Source: Kaistella montana
Lineage (GTDB): Bacteria; Bacteroidota; Bacteroidia; Flavobacteriales; Weeksellaceae
Direction: 5' to 3'
Assembly: GCF_024436175.1 (NCBI RefSeq)
Contig: NZ_JANFQP010000001.1
Location: 496,001-560,000, forward strand
Length of the DNA stretch: 64,000 nt
Numbering within the stretch: the stretch's first letter is position 1; each line of letters opens with the position of its first letter. Positions 8,991-16,904 of this stretch are shown one piece after another. The notes under the pieces were generated by a model, which saw nothing but the letters and a program-made list of their open reading frames with translations, searched no databases and was not told the origin of the DNA. The translations under genes and the position numbers were made by a program.

Positions 8991-9090
8991 GGGCAGCTTT
9001 TTCCGCCCTCCGTTCCCGCTTTTTTGCCTCCACTTCGTTGCGGCAAAAAGAGCTCCACTCAGGTCGGGCTGCGAGAAAGGATTGTTTCAC
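8991..9090. repeat. GC-rich palindromic intergenic element, probable dispersed repeat
   Basis: The gap between uppP and truB is markedly more GC-rich than its surroundings. It contains GCAGC (8993-8997) pairing with GCTGC (9068-9072) and an inner hairpin TTTTTGCC (9021-9028) with GGCAAAAA (9042-9049). The text CTCCACTCAGGTCGGGCTGC resembles dispersed intergenic repeats I recall from Chryseobacterium/Flavobacterium genomes. I see only one copy here, so the repeat status is inferred. No gene is supported in it. Confidence 0.5.
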
Positions 9091-9108
9091 CCCATTTAGT
9101 TTCCCAAA

Positions 9109-9810
9109 ATGACGGATCAGGATTTCTTAGAAGGACAAATCATTTTACTCGACAAACCACTGGATTGGACGAGTTTTCAAGCAGTAAATAAACTGAAATA
9201 CAAACTCAAAAGCGAATTTAAACTTCCAAAGAAATTCAAAATCGGTCATGCAGGAACTTTGGATCCGCGTGCGACAGGACTTTTAATCGTTTGTACCGGA
9301 AAATTCACCAAGAAAATTCCAGAAATTCAAGATGCGCCAAAAGAATATTTAACCGAAATTAAAATCGGAGTACAAACCGAATCTTACGACACCGAAAAAC
9401 CTGAAATTCTTCACCAAGACTATTCCCATATTTCAGAAGAATTCATCAAAAAAACTTTAGAAAAATTCGTTGGAGAAATAGAGCAGAAACCGCCTGTTTT
9501 TTCTGCCATAAAAATCGATGGAAAAAGAGCATACGATTTGGCAAGAAAAGGGGAAGAAGTGGAAATGAAATCGAGAAAAACCACGATTCATTATCTGAAT
9601 AATATCGAAATCGAATTGCCATTTGTGCGTTTTACGGTCGGTTGTTCGAAAGGAACTTACATCAGAAGTTTAGCCCACGATATCGGGCAGGAATTGGGAG
9701 TTGGCGCGTATTTAACCAATTTAAGAAGAACAAAAATCGGCGATTATTCCATAGAAAACGCTTCTTCACAATATCTGGAAAATGATTTCAAGTTTTCCGA
9801 CGGTCTTTAA
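9109..9810 (+). CDS. truB: tRNA pseudouridine-55 synthase
   Basis: Isomerises U55 in the T-arm of tRNAs. The catalytic motif is GHAGTLDPRATG with Asp52; the other conserved blocks are DKPLDWTSF near residue 15, PPVFSAIKIDGKRAYDLAR near 130, and CSKGTYIRSLAHDIG near 185. It has 233 residues, slightly short, with no C-terminal PUA extension. It is followed 15 bp later by an RluF-type synthase, so two pseudouridine synthases are probably cotranscribed. Confidence 0.96.
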   Translation: MTDQDFLEGQIILLDKPLDWTSFQAVNKLKYKLKSEFKLPKKFKIGHAGTLDPRATGLLIVCTGKFTKKIPEIQDAPKEYLTEIKIGVQTESYDTEKPEILHQDYSHISEEFIKKTLEKFVGEIEQKPPVFSAIKIDGKRAYDLARKGEEVEMKSRKTTIHYLNNIEIELPFVRFTVGCSKGTYIRSLAHDIGQELGVGAYLTNLRRTKIGDYSIENASSQYLENDFKFSDGL

Positions 9811-9825
9811 AAATATTTCATCATC

Positions 9826-10548
9826 ATGGAAAAAACACGTATCAATAAATATCTTTCGGAAGTTGGTTTCTGTTCGCGTCGGGAAGCCGACCGAATGTTG
9901 GAGCAGGGAAGAATTACGGTGAACGGCGTTGCGCCTGAATTGGGCACGAAAGTTTCCGATGAAGATGAAATCTTGGTCGATGGTATTTCGATCAGAAAAA
10001 CAGAGGAAGAACACGTGTATATCGCCCTGAATAAGCCGGTTGGAATTGTTTGTACCACCGATACCAAACGCGAAAAAAACAATATTGTCGATTTTGTGAA
10101 CCATCCGAAAAGGATTTTTCCGGTCGGAAGATTGGATAAACCTAGTGAAGGCCTTATTTTATTGACTTCCGATGGTGATATTGTGAATAAAATCCTGCGC
10201 GCCAGAAACAATCACGAGAAAGAATACATCGTGCGTGTCGATAAACCCATTACGCCGCAATTTCTCCATAAAATGAGAAACGGAGTTCCTATTTTAGGCG
10301 TCATCACGAATAAATGTGAGGTGGAACAGATCGATACTTTATCGTTCAGAATCATTTTAACTCAAGGTTTGAACCGACAAATTCGCAGAATGTGCGAATA
10401 TTTGGGTTATGAAGTGAAAAAGCTGAAGCGAATCAGAATCATGAATATCAAACTCGATTTGCCGATTGGAAAATGGCGCGATTTAACCAAAGCGGAATTG
10501 ACCGAACTTAACGAATTACTCGGCGATTCCGAGAAAGTTGCCGATTAA
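9826..10548 (+). CDS. rluF: RluF-type 23S rRNA pseudouridine synthase
   Basis: A 240-residue RsuA/RluB/E/F family enzyme. The S4 RNA-binding domain (about 1-50) opens with [17 protein letters not shown]. The catalytic GRLDKPSEG contains Asp104, and the C-terminal [19 protein letters not shown] is diagnostic of the family. The insert [15 protein letters not shown] after KPVGIV fits RluF rather than RluB. Expected target is U2604 of 23S rRNA, by family inference. It follows truB closely and converges on the HD hydrolase; the two genes share the palindromic stop TTAA at 10545-10548. Confidence 0.88.
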   Translation: MEKTRINKYLSEVGFCSRREADRMLEQGRITVNGVAPELGTKVSDEDEILVDGISIRKTEEEHVYIALNKPVGIVCTTDTKREKNNIVDFVNHPKRIFPVGRLDKPSEGLILLTSDGDIVNKILRARNNHEKEYIVRVDKPITPQFLHKMRNGVPILGVITNKCEVEQIDTLSFRIILTQGLNRQIRRMCEYLGYEVKKLKRIRIMNIKLDLPIGKWRDLTKAELTELNELLGDSEKVAD

Positions 10549-10988
10549 TACTTTTCCTTTAAATACAAATAAGCCATCAGATATTTGTTCAATCTTTTGG
10601 CATCTTTATCGGTTAAAGGTCTTGTAAATCGGGTCAAATCCATGTTGTCTCTTAAATCATTGAGCTTCACCGAAACAGCCAAAGCGGAACGCTCAGTTTG
10701 TTTGATGAATTCCGTATAATCTTGATCGGAAGGTTTCTTAGTAAGACATTCAATGGCGAATACGATATCGTTAGGAAAACCTTGTTGCAAAAGATAATCG
10801 TAAGTAATTTCCGGACAATCTTCAATCACATCATGTAGTACGCCAACGATTTTTTCGTCGTAAGTTTTGCCGTAATTCATCACCCGCATCACATGACCAA
10901 TATACGGAGTACCGAATTTGTCGGTTTGTCCTTTATGGGCTTTATCAGCGATTTTTATTGCTTTATTTAGCAGTTCTTCTTTGGTCAT
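10545..10988 (-). CDS. HD-domain phosphohydrolase (RSH-hydrolase-like)
   Basis: A 147-residue single-domain protein. The metal-binding HD pattern is present as H18, H32, H52-D53 and the following Glu56-Asp57 (LHDVIED), with a downstream KLNDLRDN block. The order is that of ppGpp hydrolase domains, but there is no synthetase, TGS or ACT domain. It could hydrolyse (p)ppGpp or another nucleotide; the substrate is not shown by the sequence. It starts 3 bp after the antiporter stop, so the two are one transcriptional unit. Confidence 0.82.
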   Translation of the reverse strand: MTKEELLNKAIKIADKAHKGQTDKFGTPYIGHVMRVMNYGKTYDEKIVGVLHDVIEDCPEITYDYLLQQGFPNDIVFAIECLTKKPSDQDYTEFIKQTERSALAVSVKLNDLRDNMDLTRFTRPLTDKDAKRLNKYLMAYLYLKEKY

Positions 10989-10991
10989 TTT

Positions 10992-13250
10992 TTAAATTTC
11001 AATATTTAATTTTTCAATTTTTTTTCCGTTTCCTACAACCCAAACAATGTCATCGACTTGTAAAATTTCTGAGGAATCTGGATTCAGGATTCTTTCGTCG
11101 CCTCTTCTGATGGCAATCACCAATCCATCGGTCTTATCCCTAATTCCCGATTCGCGAATGGATAAACCTTTCTTCGGTGAATGGTGATTGATGAGAATTT
11201 TGCCGAGTTTAATATGATCCGTAGTTTGTTCTGCAACCACTTCTTGACTATCAAATACTGTCCTGAAAATTTGGAATTGATCATCGGTTGCGATGATTCC
11301 GACTTTGTCATATGGCATCAAAACCTGAAAACGATCCGGCGTGTGAATCAGTTTTTCACCTCTTCGGATATAGCCAATGTTCACGCCATATTGTTCACGC
11401 CATTGTAATTCATTGAGGTTTTTACCAATAAAATCTGCCAAAGGTTTTACCTCCAATTCGATGATGTGAACATCCCAAGCTGCGAGATTGTTGATTACTT
11501 CGGTGTTTCCGGCAAGTCTTTTTAATGCTTCTTTTTCAGATTTTTGAGATCTGTCGTTTAGGTTAGTGATGAACCTTTTTTCAATTCTATTATAAAAACG
11601 GTTGAGTCTTTTCGAGAAGATAATAATAAGAATCATCGCGATCGGAATGGTGATAAAGAAAGAAATAGTGGTAGAAGCAAAACGATCCAAGAAAAATCCT
11701 AAAATAGCGATTCCGACGGCAAATCTTGCAATTTCGATGATTAATAGAGGACCGCGATTGTATTTGGTTTTGGTCCAAAGTTCTTTGTAGGAACTAGAAC
11801 CCGGTCTTTTTACCATTAAAGCCCATAAAAATGGAAGGATAAAAAGAATCGGAAGTGCATTGCCAATGATATTTTTAATGTCGTTGCTGTCCAAATTTTC
11901 ATTGATAGCTGGAATAATAAATCGTGAAAATAACAGATAAATCGCAATAATGATAATCCCATTGATTCCCATGATTCTTCCATAACTTTTCAAAAGAGTT
12001 TGCCAGCTGTTTTCGGCCTGAATACTTTGGGTATTGGAAGAATATTTATTGATTTTCGCGAGATATTTCGGCGGAATTACCTTAACCAACCAATTGTATA
12101 ACGGCTCGGAAAATTTAATTAAATAAGGCGTTGTAAACGTTGTAATCGCCGAAACTCCCACTGCGACTGGGAATAGAAAATCTGAAATAACACCCAACGA
12201 CAAACCTAAAGTCGCCACAATGAAAGCAAATTCTCCGATTTGCGCCATACTCATCCCAACTTGTACCGACTGTTTCAGCGGTTGCCCAGAAAGTAGCGCT
12301 CCCAATGTGGAACTGATCATTTTTCCGAACAAAGTAAGTAGCGTGACAATTAAAATAGGCCATGCGTAAGTAATCATTGCTTCATAATTAATCATCATCC
12401 CCACCGAAACGAAAAATACCGCACCGAAAAGATCTTTCACCGATTTTAAAGTATGTTCTACCTTTTCTGCAAGGGTAGTTTCAGCGATAATAGAGCCCAT
12501 TACGAAAGCGCCCAACTCGGCAGAAAAGCCAACATTGGTAGCCACTAAAACCATTCCCAGACACAAACCAATTGCCAAAATCAAAAGAATTTCATCGTCA
12601 ACAAGATTCTTTATTTTCTTTAAAAAAGTTGGCAATAAAAAGATTCCCAGCAAGAACCAAAGACTCAAAAAGAACAGCAATTTAGCTACAGTAAAAAGGA
12701 TTTGGGTGCCTTCAAATTCTTTGGTAACCGCGATGGTTGAAAGCAAAACCATCAGCAAAATCACCACAATATCTTCCACCACGAGTACTCCGAAAACGGT
12801 TTTGGCAAAATTCTTCGTCTTCACGCCCAACTCATCGAAGGCACGAATGATAATTGTGGTCGACGAACTCGCAAGCATTCCACCGAGAAACATACTGTCC
12901 ATGGTGCTCCAGCCGAGTAATTTACCGGTGAAATATCCAGCGACTGTAATGAAAATAATTTCTACAAATGCAGTGATAGAAGCAGATCCGCCCACATTCA
13001 TCAATTTCTTAAAACTGAATTCTAGTCCGAGGCTGAAAAGGAGAAAAATTACGCCAATTTCGGCGAGCGTTTTGATGTTTTCGCTATCGACGATGGATGG
13101 GAAAATCTTGAAATTCGGACTTACCAAAAAACCTGCGATAATATATCCCAACACTAAAGGTTGCTTGATTTTACGAAAAATAAGAACGACAAAAGCCGCG
13201 ACGATTAATATCAATGCTAAATCTTCAATAAGCTTCGGTAAGTGTCCCAT
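10992..13250 (-). CDS. Kef-type cation:proton antiporter with C-terminal TrkA-C domains
   Basis: A 752-residue monovalent cation:H+ antiporter of the CPA2 family. About 12-13 TM segments cover residues 1-390, including the Kef-like VFGVLVVEDIVVILLMV block. Two further hydrophobic stretches lie near 430-560. The C-terminal roughly 190 residues hold two regulatory TrkA-C/RCK-C type modules (NIGYIRRGEKLIHTPD and GLVIAIRRGDERILNPDS). The presumed role is K+ or Na+ efflux and pH homeostasis. No Rossmann RCK-N domain is evident. The start ATG at 13250 gives MGHLPKLIEDLALIL, typical of the family. Confidence 0.88.
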   Translation of the reverse strand: MGHLPKLIEDLALILIVAAFVVLIFRKIKQPLVLGYIIAGFLVSPNFKIFPSIVDSENIKTLAEIGVIFLLFSLGLEFSFKKLMNVGGSASITAFVEIIFITVAGYFTGKLLGWSTMDSMFLGGMLASSSTTIIIRAFDELGVKTKNFAKTVFGVLVVEDIVVILLMVLLSTIAVTKEFEGTQILFTVAKLLFFLSLWFLLGIFLLPTFLKKIKNLVDDEILLILAIGLCLGMVLVATNVGFSAELGAFVMGSIIAETTLAEKVEHTLKSVKDLFGAVFFVSVGMMINYEAMITYAWPILIVTLLTLFGKMISSTLGALLSGQPLKQSVQVGMSMAQIGEFAFIVATLGLSLGVISDFLFPVAVGVSAITTFTTPYLIKFSEPLYNWLVKVIPPKYLAKINKYSSNTQSIQAENSWQTLLKSYGRIMGINGIIIIAIYLLFSRFIIPAINENLDSNDIKNIIGNALPILFILPFLWALMVKRPGSSSYKELWTKTKYNRGPLLIIEIARFAVGIAILGFFLDRFASTTISFFITIPIAMILIIIFSKRLNRFYNRIEKRFITNLNDRSQKSEKEALKRLAGNTEVINNLAAWDVHIIELEVKPLADFIGKNLNELQWREQYGVNIGYIRRGEKLIHTPDRFQVLMPYDKVGIIATDDQFQIFRTVFDSQEVVAEQTTDHIKLGKILINHHSPKKGLSIRESGIRDKTDGLVIAIRRGDERILNPDSSEILQVDDIVWVVGNGKKIEKLNIEI

Positions 13251-13344
13251 CTTGCGTAAATCTTAGTTTTTTCTCAAAAATAATGTTTTGGCACAATTTA
13301 TCAAAGTCTTTCTTGATTATTTTATGGTGAAATTTTTATTATTA

Positions 13345-13376
13345 ATAAAAAAAACGCCCCAGTTTCCTGAGGCGTT
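13345..13376 (-). terminator. terminator of the fad operon
   Basis: On the minus strand AACGCCTCAG pairs with CTGGGGCGTT across a GAAA tetraloop (13353-13376), then a run of T residues. It lies 23 bp past the acyl-CoA dehydrogenase stop. Confidence 0.85.
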
Positions 13377-13398
13377 CTGTTATTATTCAAAACTAATT

Positions 13399-15177
13399 TT
13401 AGTAATGACCTTTTTCTACGAAATGTGCAGCTACTTTTTCGGTAAGTGCAATTACGTTCGGTTGGTTCGCATATTTGGTGAATCTTCTTAAGCCAGAAAG
13501 CATCATTCGCTGTTCGTCGCCTTCTGCGAAAGAAATAATTCCTTCTTTGGCTGCTACGATGATTTTTTCGGTGGCTTTGTAAAGGTTCAACTGAGCCATT
13601 GCTGCTTCCACAGAGTCTGGTGCAAAATGTTTTTCTGCTCTTAAAACTGCAGATTCCGCCATGTAAATTTGGTTCAAGATTTCGGAAGCGTTCAACAATA
13701 AATGCTGTTGTTTCTCAATTTCCATCATGTATTTTTGAAGTGCAGCGCCGGAAACCATTAAGAAAACTTTTTTCAAATTGGCGATTACGGCTTTTTCTTC
13801 GCTCATGAATTCAGAATAATCAGGCACTTCGAAAGAAGGGATTCCCATTAATTCTTTTCCAACTGCCATCGCAGGTTTCAACAAATCGATTTCGCCTTTC
13901 ATTGTTTTTTTGATGAGCATTCCAACAGCCAAAAGACGGTTGATTTCGTTGGTTCCTTCGTAGATTCTTGCGATTCTGGAATCTCTCCACGCAGCTTCCA
14001 TTGGCGCATCTTCAGAGAAGCCCATTCCGCCGTAGATTTGGATTCCTTCGTCTGCGGTGTTTTGGGTTAAATCGGATACGAAAACTTTGAGGATAGAACA
14101 TTCAACAGCGTATTCTTCAACGCCTTTCAATTCTGCTTCTTGGTGATTCATTCCGCCTGCGATTAATTCATCAATTTTATCTTGAATATCTTTCGCAGCT
14201 CTGTAAGAACCGGCTTCGGAAACGAAAATTCCGGTTGCCATTTCAGCAATTTTCTTTCTGATTGCTCCGAAAGTAGAAATCGCAACGCCAAATTGTTTTC
14301 TTTCGTTGGCATATTGAGTCGCGTGAGCTAAGATTCTTCTTTGTCCGTCGAGGTTTGCGGCAGCTAATTTAATTCTACCAACGTTCAATGCATTCAAAGC
14401 GATTTTGAAACCATTGTTTCTTTCACCCAAAAGATTTTCCACAGGAACTTTCATGTCGTTGAAGAAAACCTGACGAGTAGAAGAGGAACGGATTCCCAAT
14501 TTGTGTTCTTCTTCGCCAAAAGTTAAGCTTGAAGGATCTTCCAATTCGCTTCTGTTTACTACAAAACCGGTGATGTTTTTATCGTCATCAATTTTAGCGA
14601 AAAACGTGAAAGTATCGGCAAAACCTGCATTCGAAATCCACATTTTTTGTCCGTTGATGATGTAATGTTTTCCGTCTTCGGAAAGTCTGGCTTTGGTTTT
14701 CCCAGAGTTTGCATCCGAACCAGCATCTGGCTCAGTAAGGCAATATGCGCCAAATTTAGTTCCTGCTGCCAAATCTGGAAGGTATTTTTTCTTTTGTTCC
14801 TCGGTACCGTAAAGCAAAATCGGTAAAGTTCCGATTCCGGTATGCGCTCCGTAAGCGGTTGCTACAGAACCATTCGCTCCGGAAGCCATGTCGCAAGCAA
14901 GCATGGTGGTGATGAATCCCATTCCCAGACCGCCATATTCCTCTGGAACAGCAACTCCAAGAACACCCATTTCACCTAATTTGCGCATCACTTCTTCGGT
15001 TAATGCGTAATCTTTGTGTTCGAAACGTTCATGATGCGGAACCACTTCCTTGTCAATAAATTCTTTGATGGATTCGCGAAGCATTTTTTGCTCCTCGCTA
15101 ATTTCTTCTAAAGTGAAGATTTCTTTTGCAGGAATATCTTTGATGATAAATTCGCCGCCTTTAAGTGTATTGGCCAT
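13399..15177 (-). CDS. acyl-CoA dehydrogenase
   Basis: FAD enzyme for the first step of beta-oxidation, passing electrons to ETF. The family signature AYCLTEPDAGSD is at 144-155 and the catalytic-base block RIYEGTNEINR at 404-414. At 592 residues it is about 200 longer than short/medium-chain enzymes; the extra C-terminal helical region (from about 430) is like that of very-long-chain or ACAD9-type enzymes. It is the last gene of the marR-fadB-thiolase operon, and is separated from the thiolase by a four-helix-bundle insertion. etfBA, encoding its acceptor, lies at 31 kb with the same predicted operator. Confidence 0.93.
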   Translation of the reverse strand: MANTLKGGEFIIKDIPAKEIFTLEEISEEQKMLRESIKEFIDKEVVPHHERFEHKDYALTEEVMRKLGEMGVLGVAVPEEYGGLGMGFITTMLACDMASGANGSVATAYGAHTGIGTLPILLYGTEEQKKKYLPDLAAGTKFGAYCLTEPDAGSDANSGKTKARLSEDGKHYIINGQKMWISNAGFADTFTFFAKIDDDKNITGFVVNRSELEDPSSLTFGEEEHKLGIRSSSTRQVFFNDMKVPVENLLGERNNGFKIALNALNVGRIKLAAANLDGQRRILAHATQYANERKQFGVAISTFGAIRKKIAEMATGIFVSEAGSYRAAKDIQDKIDELIAGGMNHQEAELKGVEEYAVECSILKVFVSDLTQNTADEGIQIYGGMGFSEDAPMEAAWRDSRIARIYEGTNEINRLLAVGMLIKKTMKGEIDLLKPAMAVGKELMGIPSFEVPDYSEFMSEEKAVIANLKKVFLMVSGAALQKYMMEIEKQQHLLLNASEILNQIYMAESAVLRAEKHFAPDSVEAAMAQLNLYKATEKIIVAAKEGIISFAEGDEQRMMLSGLRRFTKYANQPNVIALTEKVAAHFVEKGHY

Positions 15178-15217
15178 TATTTTTAGATTTTAATTTTTTA
15201 TTTTTTTTTTAGATGAT

Positions 15218-15703
15218 AGACGGATAGATAATAGATCAATGAATTGATTTTAATTTATAGGTCATTTTTTTTCTTTTTTCTATTCGTTCAAAGTATTTTG
15301 GAATACCATTGTGGCTCTTTGCCATTCTTCAAGTTTAATTTCAAGGATTTCTAAAGCTTCATCTGAAATATACTTTCTGTCATTTGCTAAAATCAATTGC
15401 GTTTGTAATTCGAAAGACGAACCTAAAGCAATATCAATAAAATGACTGAAAGATTTATTCGTTCGGCTTGAACCTTCAGCTATATTTGAAGGAATTGATA
15501 TTGAACACCTGTCCATCTGACTTTTTATGCCATATTTCTCAGTGATTGGAAAAGAATCGGTAAGTTCTAAGACACTTTTGGCAATATCTAAACCCATTTG
15601 CCAAATTTTCAACTTCTTGAAATTATGTCTTTTAAAACCACTCATTAGAAATTGTTTAATAATTACGTGCTCTATTATCTATTCGTCTATTATCTATTCG
15701 TCT
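15218..15703. mobile_element. candidate small element carrying a four-helix-bundle gene
   Basis: The 121-residue gene is bracketed by 18-bp inverted repeats: AGACGGATAGATAATAGA (15218-15235) and the reverse complement of 15686-15703, with 17 of 18 positions matching. A further tandem copy of TCTATTATCTATTCG is at 15671-15685. The unit interrupts the thiolase-dehydrogenase spacing in the fad operon. I see no target duplication, so mobility is an inference. Confidence 0.5.
15280..15645 (-). CDS. four-helix-bundle protein (TIGR02436 / 23S rRNA IVP family)
   Basis: A 121-residue helical protein of the TIGR02436 family, originally found in intervening sequences of 23S rRNA genes and related to bAvd of diversity-generating retroelements. 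Conserved blocks visible are FKKLKIWQMGLDIAK, the DSFP helix break, SQMDRCSISIPSNIAEGSSR, and LGSSFELQTQLILA. Basic first helices suggest nucleic-acid or protein binding, but the function is unknown. It lies between two beta-oxidation enzymes with no apparent functional link, flanked by inverted repeats. Confidence 0.88.
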   Translation of the reverse strand: MSGFKRHNFKKLKIWQMGLDIAKSVLELTDSFPITEKYGIKSQMDRCSISIPSNIAEGSSRTNKSFSHFIDIALGSSFELQTQLILANDRKYISDEALEILEIKLEEWQRATMVFQNTLNE

Positions 15704-16885
15704 TTAAAGAAGTTCAAATATCGAAGCAGCTCCTTGTCCGGTTCCTACGCACATGGAAACCATTCCGTATTTGTTACCGCGTTTTCTCATTTCGTCTAGA
15801 AGTTGAACGGTCAGTTTCGTTCCAGTACATCCCAGTGGATGTCCGAGTGCGATAGCGCCACCGTTTACGTTTAAAATATCAGGATTTAATCCCAATTCTT
15901 TTTTGATCGCAACAGATTGAGACGCAAAAGCTTCGTTAAGTTCGATCAAGTCGATGTCTTTGAGCTCTAAACCTGCTTGTTTAAGTGCTTTAGGAATAGC
16001 ATAAACCGGTCCCATACCCATGATTCTTGGTTCCAAACCAGCAGCTGCATAAGCCACTAGTCTTGCTTCAGGTTCTAGGCCGAGTTCTTTCACCATTTCT
16101 TCGCTCATGACGATCACGAAAGCGGCTCCGTCACTCATTTGTGAAGAATTTCCAGCGGTAACGCTACCTCCGTTTGCAAAAACGGGACGAAGTTTTGCTA
16201 AACCTTCCAAAGATGTGTCTGCTCTTGGACCTTCATCCACTGAGAAATCGAATTTTTTGGTTTGAATTTTCTGATTTTCATCCAAGAAATTATATTCTAC
16301 CGGAATCGAAACGATTTGGTTTTTGAATGCACCGGTTTCATTGGCTTTCAAAGCTTTCATGTGAGATTCAAAAGCAAATTGATCTTGCTCTTCTCTGGAA
16401 ATATTGTACTGTTTTGCCACTTCTTCCGCGGTGTAGCCCATTCCCCAATAATAATCGGGATTGGTTTTTGCAATTTCGGTTTCCGGAACGGGTTTGTAAC
16501 CACCCATCGGAATATATGACATGGATTCTGTACCTCCTGCGATGATGCAATCAGCCATTCCAGCTTGGATTTTCGCGGAAGCAATCGCAATCGCTTCACT
16601 TCCGGATGCGCAATATCGGTTCACGGTAACACCAGGAACTTTGTCGGTATTTAAACCCATTAACGAAATTAAACGGGCAACATTTAAACCTTGTTCAGCT
16701 TCTGGCATTGCATTTCCAACGATCAGATCGTCGATTCTGTCTTTGTCGAGTTGTGGAACTGCAGCCATTAATTTTTCAATCACGGTAGCCGCGAGAACAT
16801 CGGGACGGGTGAAACGAAGCGATCCTTTCGGGGCCTTTCCCACTGCTGTTCTGAATCCTTTTATTATATATGCTTGTCTTGACAT
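15704..16885 (-). CDS. fadA: acetyl-CoA C-acyltransferase (3-ketoacyl-CoA thiolase)
   Basis: Thiolytic last step of beta-oxidation. The acyl-accepting Cys92 is in NRYCASG, His349 in GHPLG, and Cys379 in CVGTGQG, so the full catalytic triad is present; the substrate-site NEAFA motif precedes it. Length 393 is standard. It follows the FadB-like gene by 19 bp, and its position in the operon argues for degradation of long-chain substrates. A second thiolase (34861-36039) probably serves acetoacetyl-CoA chemistry instead. Confidence 0.94.
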   Translation of the reverse strand: MSRQAYIIKGFRTAVGKAPKGSLRFTRPDVLAATVIEKLMAAVPQLDKDRIDDLIVGNAMPEAEQGLNVARLISLMGLNTDKVPGVTVNRYCASGSEAIAIASAKIQAGMADCIIAGGTESMSYIPMGGYKPVPETEIAKTNPDYYWGMGYTAEEVAKQYNISREEQDQFAFESHMKALKANETGAFKNQIVSIPVEYNFLDENQKIQTKKFDFSVDEGPRADTSLEGLAKLRPVFANGGSVTAGNSSQMSDGAAFVIVMSEEMVKELGLEPEARLVAYAAAGLEPRIMGMGPVYAIPKALKQAGLELKDIDLIELNEAFASQSVAIKKELGLNPDILNVNGGAIALGHPLGCTGTKLTVQLLDEMRKRGNKYGMVSMCVGTGQGAASIFELL

Positions 16886-16904
16886 TTGTTGTAAATTTTA
16901 ATGA

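Noticed and set aside
8921-9112. 63-codon frame overlapping the end of uppP and the intergenic element
   Set aside because: Half of it is out-of-frame uppP and the rest is the palindromic repeat.
9766-10211. Two minus-strand frames opposite truB/rluF
   Set aside because: Both are shadows of the strongly conserved RluF-type frame.
12535-13266. 243-codon plus-strand frame opposite the Kef-type antiporter
   Set aside because: It is the complement of the conserved antiporter frame; its residues are low-complexity Ser/Thr/Lys/Ile and match no family.
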